Of a stretch of 64,000 nt of DNA, positions 48,980 through 60,900 are shown piece after piece. Source of the DNA: Diplosphaera chodatii (Eukaryota; Chlorophyta; Trebouxiophyceae; Prasiolales; Stichococcaceae); contig JAALGY010000030.1 in assembly GCA_032358165.1 (NCBI GenBank), forward strand, positions 1,426,001-1,490,000. The letters are read 5' to 3'. Under the pieces are notes generated by a model. That model was not told where the DNA came from. It searched no databases and was given only the letters and a program-made list of their open reading frames with translations. The position numbers and the translations under genes were made by a program. Positions within the stretch are counted from its first letter, which is position 1. Each line of letters starts with the position of its first letter.

Positions 48980-51293
48980 TCAGCCCATCATGGTTATTGT
49001 CCACCCCTTGTATTCTGCCATGAATTTAGCCAGGAATGCCTGCAGGGTGCAAGGGTGTAAACGTGTGCTGCCAGCCACAGCTATGACCATCTCCCATGAA
49101 TGCAGAATTCCCAGTAACAGCAACATATTGTCAATGCACCTCTAAATGGAATATTGGCTTGGAGCCCTGCTGTAGCCGATGCTCGAATTGTGCTGCAAAC
49201 AGAGCCACCTGCCGCAAAGCATCCAGTGGCATTATGACCTTTACTGGTTTTCAGCACAAGCATGTATGCATCAACAGCACAGCGGCATAGCGGGCATCAG
49301 GCATGAGCATGTGCAGTTCGACATCTGCACCTTGTGCCGCAGCTCGTCGTCCAGCTTGCGCAGCAGCTCGAACGTCAAGTGACGGAAGATGACCTCTGGC
49401 GGTATGCAGTTGGTCAGCAGCTCATACAGCTTGCCCCGCACCACGTACAGCTGCTTTGGCGTCTGCTCCCGCAGCACATCGCCCACAATCTCCTGCATCG
49501 ATTCAGCAGCAGTGTGAAAACAACAGGACATACTGTGGCCCTGCTGACTGGCAAGATATGTTAAAAGTCAGTCCAATCTGGCTCTGCTCTTACTCTTGCT
49601 CACAGCACCATTGGTCTGGCGTTGCACCTGGATGTACAGCTCCCAGTCTGCCTGCATGACTGCCTGGTCGTCTGTGAATGGGTATTGCTGCACCTTACAT
49701 ACCTGCAACAGGTCAACACGGATAACTGAGCGCAGGTCAGGATTGCCTAACAATGCGGGCTCTTGTGTGACGTTTCACACACGCCATGGACTGTTGGAAG
49801 AGCAGGGTTGCACCTCTAGCGAAAGGAGAGCGCGCCGCATGTCGCGGTTGGCGGCAGCCGCGATGCGGTCGGCCAGCGGCTGCGGCAGCGTGAGGCCTTC
49901 CTTCTTGGCCACTGCCGCCAGGAGGTCCTTGATCTGAAGGGAATGCCGTCACAGCCTCAGCACAGCTAGAAGCTGTCAGCGGCATGTGTCACAGCAAGGT
50001 TGCATTGGCATCCAGGATGTGCTTCCAAAAAGAGGTGACAGCAAGGCACCTCTGGCGTCGTGGGCGCTGCCACCCTTACGCACAGGCATCTGCTGCGGAC
50101 CGGCTCAATGACCTGCGCAGGTGTTCGGAACCGTGAGCCTCACTCAAGCGCCAAACAGCAATGACTGCTAATTGGTGCGTGCGCAGATGCGAGGAATCGC
50201 CATCACACAATGCAGCGCATGTGCAGACTGGGCGGGCAGCAGGCCGGCGGCAGGGCGCACCCGGGAGGCGTTGTTGCAGCACAGCACCAGGCGGCAGGCG
50301 GCGGAGTACTTCTCCATGGTGCGCCGCAGGCTGTGCTGCGCCTCCTTCGTCAGCCGGTCCACCTCGTTCAGCACCAGCACCTTGTACCCCTTCCTGCCCT
50401 TCGAGTCGATGGGCCGGCTGCGCGCCATCTCCTGCCGCACCCGAGGGGAACGCGAGCGCATCAGCTGGCGGGGAGCACCACCAGGATGCGCACGTCTGCT
50501 TGTGTCCCCAGTGTGGGGACATGGTCGGCTGTCAGGCTGCTGATGCATACACTGTGTCTGCTGTGCTGGCGCTCAGGCCCCTGGTGCGCCGCTTGGACAT
50601 GCGCCTGGTGCCGTGCCCACCTTGATGACTTCCTGCACCACGTAGCGGTCGTTGTTGCCCGCGTCGCTGGGGTTCAGCTCCACGTGGTGGTTGCTGGACA
50701 CCGTGGTAAGGTCGATCTCCAGCTTGCGCGAGGGCAGCTCGATCGTCCACGGCCGAGTCTCCACCTGAGCAATGAGCTCCCAGGTTGGCGTGTGGACAAA
50801 CCGGCACCGACGTGCGATGTATGTAGCGGATGCATTGCTTGCAGAGGGAGACGAGCGTCCTCAGACCCTGAAAGGCCAGCTGACCTTCAAACGCTCAACG
50901 CCAGCGCCATAGATCTGCTTCAGCAACCCGAGGATGAGCGTCTTCTTGCCGGCACCGGAGGGCCCATAGAAGAGCGTGTGCGGGCAGTCGCCGTTGGCCA
51001 CCTGCTTGTAGGAGCGGGGCTTGATCCGGAAGGTGGCATGCAAAGCATGCACTTGCAGCTGCACGAGGCGCCTCTGCCTGTGCGGCGTGCGCACCAGTTT
51101 GATGAGGTGCTCGCCAATGTCTTGGTGCACAATGAGCTTGTTCAGCGCCTTGGGTCGATGCTGCATGGCGGACAGGACGCTCAGCGCTTTGCTGTACAGC
51201 ACTGCGAGGATGCATGCTGCCTCTCGATGCGTGCGCCTGCAACATGCACGTACATCAGACATGGACGACGGGTACCTTGTCAATCCACAGCAT
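48980..51293 (-). CDS. RFC3: Replication factor C subunit 3 (clamp-loader AAA+ ATPase)
   Basis: RFC3 is a small subunit of the pentameric complex that loads PCNA. Eleven exons join in phase 0: 51276-51293, 51095-51160, 50885-51001, 50621-50764, 50261-50431, 50050-50112, 49814-49933, 49628-49702, 49331-49492, 49140-49208 and 48980-49039 (about 354 residues). The first exon has only 18 bases (MLWIDK). Motifs: HRPKALNKLIVHQDIGEHL, P-loop TLFYGPSGAGKKTL, HHVELNPSDAGNNDRYVVQE, Walker B-like VLVLNEVDRLTKEAQHSLRR, CRLVLCCNNASR, arginine-finger motif VIEPVRSRC, then VQQYPFTDDQAVMQADWELY, RGKLYELLTNCIPPEVI and the C-terminal collar QFEHRLQQGSKPIFHLE and AFLAKFMAEYKGWTITMMG. It matches RFC3 of other eukaryotes along its whole length. 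Confidence 0.96.
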
Positions 51294-51933
51294 GTTTGGC
51301 GCCGACCAGTCTCGCCGTACACGGCGGTGCCGACCAAGCGCACCCACGAAACTCCCAGCACCACAATTTCAGCAAGTTCAGTACGATCGGACAGTGTCTG
51401 CCAAGGCCCGAATGCAGCACTTTGAACGCGATGCTCCCTGTCTGTGTGCTCAAAATCGACGACTTGAACACCCAGATGCTGGGACGTTATGTCCTGCACG
51501 TCGGATGATGGCCTACAGCATGAGCATGCACTCAACAAATCTGGTTGAGATCACAGTGGTGATTGGAAACCGCAGCATGCGCATTTCAGCTGCCTCATGC
51601 TGTGCCAGACTGCCCAGCATGCATGCGGTGCAACCATGGTATGTTTACGAGTTGCGCAGTACTTGCCTGGCTGCACTTGAGGTGCTCCACTTCCCATTCC
51701 TGCTTCAGTTGCTGCATTGCAGACGCAAGGCAGCACCTGACCTGGAACAACCAGGCGCCCGCATTGCGACGGCCGTCCCAAGAAGACGACTTGCTGGGGA
51801 GTCTGGGCTCCTATGCGGCCTGACAGTGTCAGGGTGGTGATGTGAATACACCACTGCCAGCAGTTCGGCAGCAGAGCGCCGGTCTGCGTGGGACAACACC
51901 AGTGTATTGGCAGAAAACATCAAATTTGTCACC
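51294..51933. promoter_or_regulatory. Divergent intergenic region between RFC3 and RPB1
   Basis: This 640-bp gap between outward-facing starts should contain both promoters. Both flanking genes begin with very short coding exons (18 and 39 nt), so first introns may also carry control elements. No TATA box was recognised. Confidence 0.4.
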
Positions 51934-54900
51934 ATGCCGATGACAGACAGATTCTCGTACTCAAACGCACCGGTAAGCATCATGGTGCAGCATGCGCTGC
52001 GCTGGTGTGCAGCGTGCCCATGCTTTGCATCGTGTAGATGTGTGTGCAGCTGCTTGTGCTTGTCACGTTTGTCCCGTGGAGGCGACTGACGTCCGGAACA
52101 TGTCGCATCGACTCCCTAACTAGCAGCGTGCATCATATTGACGCTCTGCTGGCGTTTCTGCAGGTGAAGAAGGTGAAGAATGTGCAGTTTGGCGTCTTCG
52201 ACCCCGACCTGCTGGTGAGTGCTGCAGCCGGGAGCGCACAGCGATGCAGTCGGCCCATAAAGTCGTCTGCCGTTACGCATAAGCCTGCAATGACAGCTGC
52301 CAGTCCTCAGGCCACTCATGCGGATGCCCATCGCTGCAGCGGCGGTACTCGGTGGTCAAGGTCGAGAGCTCGGACATGTACGAGCGTGGGCGGCCGAAAG
52401 CCGGTGGCCTCAACGACTTGGCGCTGGGCACCATGGACCGCCAGGAGCGGTGCACCACCGACTCTGCCAATGCGCAGGTGCCACTACAGACGGCGTGTGC
52501 AGAGTCCATGCATGAGCACGTTGCCTGTATGTCTGGCACTACACACTCTGCATGACGGTGGCTGTCAGGCAGGGCGTTGACAATGTGCACGCGCCTCCCG
52601 GCAGGACTGCCCGGGGTACTTTGGCCACATCGAGCTGGCCAAGCCGATGTTCCACGTGGGCTTCATCCGCACGGTGCTGCGCGTGCTGCGATGCGTCAGC
52701 TTCCACAACTCCAAGCTGCTGCTGGAGCCGGTGTGTAATACCCGTTCGCTGTCGCCTGTTTGATGTCATCTGCCAAGCTTGTAGTCCACTTGGTTTCTGC
52801 CATTGGTTCATCAGTAAGGGTCTGGCAGGGAAAGTTGAGCACATTTGCATGGTGCTTGCAGACTGACGTCAAATACAAGTTGGCAATGCGGGCAAAGAAG
52901 CCGGAGCAGCGGCTGCGCACCTTCCTGGGGTTCTGCCAGCCGAAGAAGGAGTGCCCGTACACCAATGCGCCGCAGCCCATGTACCGCATGGACGGCATGC
53001 GCATCATGATGGAGTTCCCAAAGCCCAAGGCAGACGACGACCTGCCAGCTGAGCAGGCCGATCGCAAGCAGGTGCAGAACATTGCCATTGCTCCCCAATG
53101 CGTGTGGTAGTCATGTTGTGGGGGCCGCCGGCCAGTGCCGCTGGTGCAGCCACATCCAGCAGGCTGCCTGCTGACTGTATATCACCCTGGGTCGTTCAGG
53201 AGCTCACAGCGGAGCATGCCCACGAGATCCTGAAGCGCATCAGCGATGAGGACTGCCGGGCGCTGGGCTTCAACCCCAAGTATGCGCGGCCCGACTGGAT
53301 GGTGCTCACCGCCTTCCCGGTGCCGCCGCCCGCCGTGCGCCCGTCTGTCATGATGGACGGCGTCAACAGGTGACGGCCCTGCTTGCAGTGCGGCTGTAGC
53401 CCAAGTGAGTGAGTGAATACAGATGCTGTCCAGTGGCAAGCTCGCAGTCTCTAGGATGCGTTGAGTACCACCCTGCATCCACAGCAAGCAAAGTGTCCTG
53501 ACCATTTTGGGTTGTGGTGCAGGTCGGAGGACGATCTGACGCACAAGCTGTCGGAGATCGTCAAGGCCAACATCCGGCTGGGCCGCATGGAGCAGAGCGG
53601 CGCGCCGCAGCACATCATCCAGGAGTTTGCGCAGCTGCTGCAGTTCCACATCACCACGTACATTGACAACACAGTGCCGGGGCAGCCGGTCGCGCAGCAG
53701 CGGTCGGGGCGCCCCATCAAGTCCATCTCCCAGCGCCTGAAGGTGGGTGGCGCTGTGGACCTCCCAGTGCACGCAGGCCCTTCTGCCAGCGTCCACTGCC
53801 ATCATGGCCAGGCGAAGCCATATACCCTCACTAACCGGCCCCAAACCCTCAGTGAATGGTCGATGCCATGCCGTGCGCAGGGCAAGGAGGGGCGGGTGCG
53901 GGGGAACCTGATGGGCAAGCGCGTGGACTTCTCCGCGCGCACCGTGATCAGCGGCGACCCCAACATCGCGCTGGACGAGCTGGGGGTGCCGTGGTCCATC
54001 GCCCTGAACCTGACGTACCCGGAGACCGTCACCGTCCACAACCGCGCCAAGTGCGCTACTGATGTGCTTTGCTCCTTGCTAGTGCCTGAGTTGCAGAGCG
54101 TCATTGGATAAAGGTTCATCATTCTGTGTCTGCTTTGTTGCAGCTCTGAACCTTGTGAAGCAGACATTGCCATTCCCTTGCAGGCTGCAGCAGCTGGTGG
54201 AGAATGGGCCACACCCTCCGGCTGGCGAGACTGGCGCCAAGTACATCATCCGAGATGTGAGTGGCAAACAGATGGCATGTTTTGTGTAGGGGTCACTTCT
54301 CTCGAAGGGTAATTGAAAGCTGAAGCAACACTTCTGTGCCCACAGGATGGCCACCGGCTGGATCTGCGCTTCTTGAAGCGTGATGCCGATCGGCACCTCG
54401 AGATTGGCTATGTAGTCGAGCGGCATCTTCAGAATGGCGATGTGGTGCTGTTCAACCGGCAGCCCAGCCTGCATAAGATGTCCATGATGGTGGGTCCTCT
54501 GACTTGATGATCTGTGCAAGCTGACTTCGAACAATCCAGGCCTGTGCAAGCTGACTTCGAACAACCCAGGCCTCAGCTTGTCCATCACTGCACAGCTATT
54601 GGCAATACCTTGTGCACTATACAAAGATTATCGGACTGCATTCATCACCAGCATGATGCTATGCCGCTGCAGGGGCATCGAGTGCGAATCCTGCCTTATT
54701 CCACGTTTCGGCTGAACCTCAGCGTTACATCGCCCTACAATGCCGACTTTGATGGCGATGAGATGAACATGCATGTACCCCAAACTCCAGAGACTCGTTC
54801 AGAGACCGAGAACATCATGATGGTGCCCCGCAACATCGTGTCGGCGCAGGCACGTTGGGAGTGTGCTCCCTGATGATGCATTGACCATCCCTGGTGTGTT

Positions 54901-57900
54901 GAAGGTGGTTTGGGTGCTGCTGCAATATATGCACCCCAACAGAACCCTCAGAACCATTACCTGGTGACTGCAGGCCAACAAACCGGTGATCGGCATCGTG
55001 CAAGACACGCTGGCAGCCATGCGGCTGATGACAAAGCGGGACACATTCATCGAGGCAGACGTAATGATGAACATCCTGATGTGGCTGGAGGACTGGGACG
55101 GCCGTGTGCCCATGCCGGCGGTCTTGAAGCCGCGGCCACTGTGGACTGGCAAGCAGGTGGGTGCAGATGGCTGATGACCTGTTGTACGAGCTGCCTGCAT
55201 GCAATGGCACACGCAGTGCTTGTGACGGTTGATATGAATGATGGTCTTGGTCACAGCATAGCCATCATTCGTGGACACTGCAGATCGTCAACCTATTCCT
55301 GCCGCGGGTGAACTGCCGGCGCTTCGCCTCATGGTACAAGGACGGCGAGCCAGCAGACATGTCGCCAACAGACTCCCAGGTGACCCGATACTCTGCAGTG
55401 AGTTTCTGCATCATGCACAACCAAGATATCCCATAGGGTATGACATATCAACCAGCCTGCATGTCAGTGCAACTTGGGGCTGTGCCACATGCAGGTGCTC
55501 ATCCAGGACGGCTACCTGCTGGAGGGCACGCTGTGCAAGAAGACGCTGGGCGCATCTGGCGGCAGCCTGGTGCATGTCATCTTCATGGAGGCCGGCCCCG
55601 AGGCAGCGCGCGCCTTCCTGAGCCAGTGCCAGTACACCGCCAACTACTGGATGCTGCAGCATGGCTTCTCCATCGGCATCGGTGACACCGTGGCCGACGG
55701 CGCCACCATGCTGGTCATCAATCAGACCATCAACCGGGTGAGCTGTGCTGGTGCAAAGTGCGCGCCCTCGGCACCAGCCCAGAATGCAGTGAGATACCCA
55801 GGAAAGTGGTCGATCCAGCATGCTCATGTGCGTGCTTGACCGATGTGCAGGCAAAGGAGGAGGTGAAGAAGCTGATCGAGAAGGCGCAGAGCAATGAGCT
55901 GGAGGCGCAGCCCGGGCGCACCATCATGGAGTCATTTGAGAACCAGGTGCACTAGCAGAACCAATGCCAGAGAGTAACAGTTGAGCTGATGAAGCACCAG
56001 CAGTGAATTGATGAAATTCCTGAGCCTGTGCGCACCGACACACTGTTGCGGTGTAGGGCCATCACCCTGAGCAGGTACCACCCCTGCTTGGCTGCAGGTC
56101 AATCAGGTGCTGAACAAGGCACGTGATGATGCTGGGCGGTATGCCCAGGCCTCGCTGCGCGACACCAACAACGTTGTGCGCATGGTCACGGCGGGCTCCA
56201 AGGTGCGTGTCGGCCTGCAGCAGACCCAGATGTGTTCCTAGGCATGCTCGTGCAAAGGTGTTGGAGCAGGAGGTGCCTGCACTTCCAGTGTCCTTCACAG
56301 GAACGACAGTTGACACACGTAGCTGAAAGCCATCTTGTGTCACGTGCAGGGTTCCTTCATCAACATCTCGCAGATGATTGCGTGCGTGGGGCAGCAGAAT
56401 GTGGAGGGCAAGCGCATTCCTTTCGGCTTCTCTGACCGTACGCTGCCCCACTTCACCAAGGTGCGTGCAAGACTGATGCTGCTTCCCGTGTTCTAGCTGA
56501 CCTTGGCATCTGATGTGCTTGCAGCAGGTACTGGACTGACATCCCTTGCCTCTCAACAGGATGACTATGGTCCCGAATCACGGGGCTTCGTGGAGAACTC
56601 CTACCTGCGCGGGCTGACGCCCCAGGAGTTCTTCTTCCACGCCATGGGCGGCCGTGAGGGGCTGATCGACACGGCCGTGAAGACATCCAGCACCGGCTAC
56701 ATCCAGCGCCGCCTGGTCAAGGCTATGGAGGACCTCACCATCAAGTGCGTGTGCATACGCTGCCCTGATGCATTCTCAGTGCAGGCTGGTGTCCTCTCAA
56801 GAAGCCCTGCTTGCAGCACCCAGCACATAACAGTGTTGTCAAGCGGTGTTTGCTTACTCTGGCCAGGTATGATGGCACGGTGCGTAATGCGGTGGGCGAC
56901 GTCATCCAGTTTCTGTACGGCGAGGATGGCATGGACGGCGCCGCCATTGAGAGCCAGAAGATCGATGCGCTGAAGGCCACCGAGGTACACGAATGGCATG
57001 CATCGGGGCATTGGCGCTGGCTGTGTGTGCACACCTGCAGTACATTTTGTCATGTTGGTGTGCAGGATCACAACCGTCATGGCGATGGTTTCTATCATAA
57101 CCTGTGAAAACCCTACACTACACAGGCACGCATGAGGGACCAGTTCCACATCTCGCTGGCCACCATGGATGCGGTGCCCAACTGGCTCAAGGCGGACGAC
57201 GCGGAGCGGCTGCGCTCCAGCATCGAGGCGCACCGCATACTGGACGGCGAGTATCAGGTGGGCTTCTGCGCATCCCATCGCTGCTGCCGCTGCACTGTGC
57301 GTTTCTTTGGCACGTTCGTGGATGCCGCCTGTGCATTGAGCCACATCCTCAACAACAGTTTCAGTGCTAACCTGTCCTGCACTGTTGGGAACAGATGTGA
57401 CTGATGATAAATGAACATACTTGTCACTTGCTGCAGCAAATACTGGACGATCACACCATCCTGCGCTCAGAGGTGCTGCCGACTGGGGATAATGGCGTCA
57501 ACTTGCCCGTCAACCTGAAGCGGTTGATCTGGAATGCACAGCAGCTGTTCAAGATCAAGCCCAATCGCAAGGCGCCCTCAGGTGCCCTTGACTTGATGTC
57601 TTGCCCTCTGGTTTGCAGCTGCTGACCCTCTGTTGGTCCGAGTCCAATGGCGTGCGCTGAGGCGGCATGTGTGTGCAGGCCTTGATCCGCTGGAGGTGGT
57701 GGAGAAGGTGCAGGAGCTGTGCCTCAAGCTGGTGGTTGTGAAGGTGGGCGGGGACATCTGGGTCGATGTTGCTTCAAGTTGTTATGTAGCATGAAGCTTA
57801 TGGCCACATATGGTTAGCAACTACTTTGTAGCAACTTGGGCCACCAACCTCTGCCTGCCCCCCGGCAGGGTGAGGACTCGCTGTCGACCGAGGCGCGCCG

Positions 57901-60900
57901 CAATGCAACCTTCCTGTTCCACTCACACCTGCGCGCGACGCTGGCTGCCAAGCGCGTGCTTTCCGAGTATCGTCTCACACAGGAGGCGTTCGCCTGGCTG
58001 GTTGGCGAGATTGAGACACGGTTCCAGACGGTGTGCGCAGCCAGTTCCTGCAGCGTGTGAAGCAACATGGACATCTGGCTGTCATGTTCATGCCTTTCAA
58101 GTCAGTTCGTGTGGCATCCCGTTGCCAAGTGCTCAGCTCCTGGAGGGGTCTGGACGATGGTGTTGCTGTTGGGTGCAGGCGGTTGCATTCCCAGGGGAGA
58201 TGATTGGCACCGTAGCGGCACAGTCTATCGGCGAGCCAACAACTCAGATGACGCTCAACACGTTCCACTTTGCTGGCGTGTCTGCCAAGAATGTGACGCT
58301 GGGCGTGCCCCGGCTGACTGAGATCATGAACATTGCCAAGAACATCAAGACGCCCAGTCTCAGCGTGCACCTGGTGCGCAACCTCCTTCCACCTGCATGT
58401 GACCCCTGTCGTCAACATGTGGGCTGTGGTGCTGATGTGCCTGTCTGCCAGTGAGTTGTGCAAGTAAACTGTCGACCGCAGGGTTGCAGTGCCGATGCCT
58501 GCTTCACCTGTTGCACCCCCTCTGAAGGTGGGCGATGCGGCGCGGGATCGTGAGGCGGCCAAAAACGTGCAGTGCAGCCTAGAGTACACCACGCTGAAGC
58601 GCGTCACCGAGGCCACCGAGATCTACTACGACCCCATCCCCGATGTGAGAACTTCGTCTGCTTTACAAGCCCATGCGCTATCTGCAGCTTGACGCAGATG
58701 CTGTGCAACATACTGTCCTCCGGGCGCCACTTTATTGGACACAGCCAACGGTGGTGTTCCCTGCTGCAGGACACGTACATCGAGGAGGACAAGGAGCTGG
58801 TGCAGAGCTACTTCGAGCTGGGGGAGGACGAGAAGACGCGCCGCATGTCGCCCTGGCTGCTCCGCATCGAGCTCAACCGGTGTGCTCCCCCCGGCAGCTT
58901 GCGCCTCCCGTGACACGGCTGACTCTGCCTACCACCCATCCCTCCTGCTTGCTTCGAATGCTCGGCAAGCTTTGTGCTTGTGGCGCCTGGGGCGCGTGGT
59001 CTATGTTTTGCAGCATTCAAGATTCTGATGTGTCACATGGTCACGCAGCGAGATGATGGTGGACAAGAAGCTGTCGATGTCAGACATCGCGGAGCGCATC
59101 GACAGCGAGTTCACCGACGAGCTGCACTGCATCTTCTCCGATGACAACGCTGAGAAGCTCATCCTGCGGGTGCGCCACCAGCTGTTGCGGTGTATGCGCC
59201 TTCACCCAGTCCACCAATGTCCGGGCCCACTTCAGGCGCCTTGTGCTGGTTGGCCGCCTGCACACTGGCTCGTGCATGCTCAACCACTGCTTGCCATCTC
59301 AACACTTGCTGCACATCGGTTGGTCGGACGTCATCAACAGACCTCATATGCCCCTGACGCTGACACCCCTTTCGTCTTGCAGCTGCGCATCCTGACGGAG
59401 GAGCCGGGCAAGGATGAGATGGGCGCTGCGCCGGAGGACCAGTTTGACGACGTCTTCCTGCGCCGCATCGAGGGCTCCATGCTGTCGCAGGTCGCACTGC
59501 AGGTGCGCCTGCTGTGCAATTTTTCTGGTTCTGTCATGCTGCATATGGTCGGGTCGGTATGCTGTGAATTCGTTGCTGGCGTGCTTCACTGGTCTGCCGC
59601 TGGGTACCTGGCGACACAGATGGCTTCAATATGCAGGGCATGGAGGGCATCCGCAAGGTCTTCATCCGTGAGGCCAAGCGGACCACAGTGGAGCCAGGCG
59701 GCGGCGCATACAAGACAGAGAACGAGTGGATGCTGGACACTGAGGGTGTGCAGCAGCAGGAACAGCGCTAATGATGCCCTGCTGCTGCTGTTTCAGCCAG
59801 GGCGCACCACATACCAACGAATAAGAGTAGTGATCAGAGCGGTGCCCGATGCTGCGACGCAGGCGTGGCGCTGCTGGCGGTCATGGCACATCCGGAGGTG
59901 GACCCCACGCGCACGGTGTCCAACCACCTCATCGAGATCATTGACGTGCTGGGCATCGAGGCCGCGCGCAACGCCCTGATGAAGGTGCCGTGGCCCTGCT
60001 GACTAGGCTTGGTAGCACTTTACTGTCGCGGCAACGTCTCGGCTGTGACGTGCAGGCCGAAGACATCGTCTGCAATGTAATACATGCAAATTCCTCTACA
60101 TTCCCACCACTTAGTTCTGGCATCTGCAGGAGATGCGCGGTGTCATCGAGTTTGACGGCAGCTATGTCAACTACCGGCACCTGGCCATCCTGTGCGAGGT
60201 GGGCCTGCAGCCTTGGATCACGCTGAGCTGGACAATGTATGTGCATACAATTTTGAATGTCTACGATGCCGTGTGAACTCATTGCACAGGTCATGACCTG
60301 CCGGGGCCACTTCATGGCGATCACGCGCCACGGCATCAACCGGACGGACCATGGCCCCCTGCAGCAGTGCTCTTTCGAGGAGACTGTCGACATCCTCTTT
60401 AGGTATGCCCAGCCTGTAGCCACACTCACATTTGCGTGTCCTCTCTCTCCCCGTAGCTCCATCTGGCAAGGAGGCGACTGTGTTAAACCGCCCCTGTGTG
60501 GTGCTGCGCCACTGCAGGGCGGCAGCGTTTGCAGAGAACGATGCGATGCAGAGCGTAAGTGACAACATCATGCTGGGGCAGCTGGCGCCGGTGGGCACGG
60601 GCGCCTTCGACCTGCTACTGGACGACGTCGCGCTCAATGACGCCATTGACGTGTCGCTTATGGAGGACGCCCTTGCCGCCGGCATGACGCCTGGTGCGCC
60701 TCCTGCTGGCCCCGCCCAAGCAGCTTGCCCGTCGCGGCTTCGCTGTTGCAACACTCTAGGGCATGATGCCTTGTGGATACCCTTTTTGATGGCATGTTCC
60801 TGCCATCAAAATACTCCTTTTCGCTTTGCTGAGCCTGCCCGCCATCTGCAGCACGAATGACGCCGGGCATGACGCCGTCGATGCGGATGTCACCGTCCGC

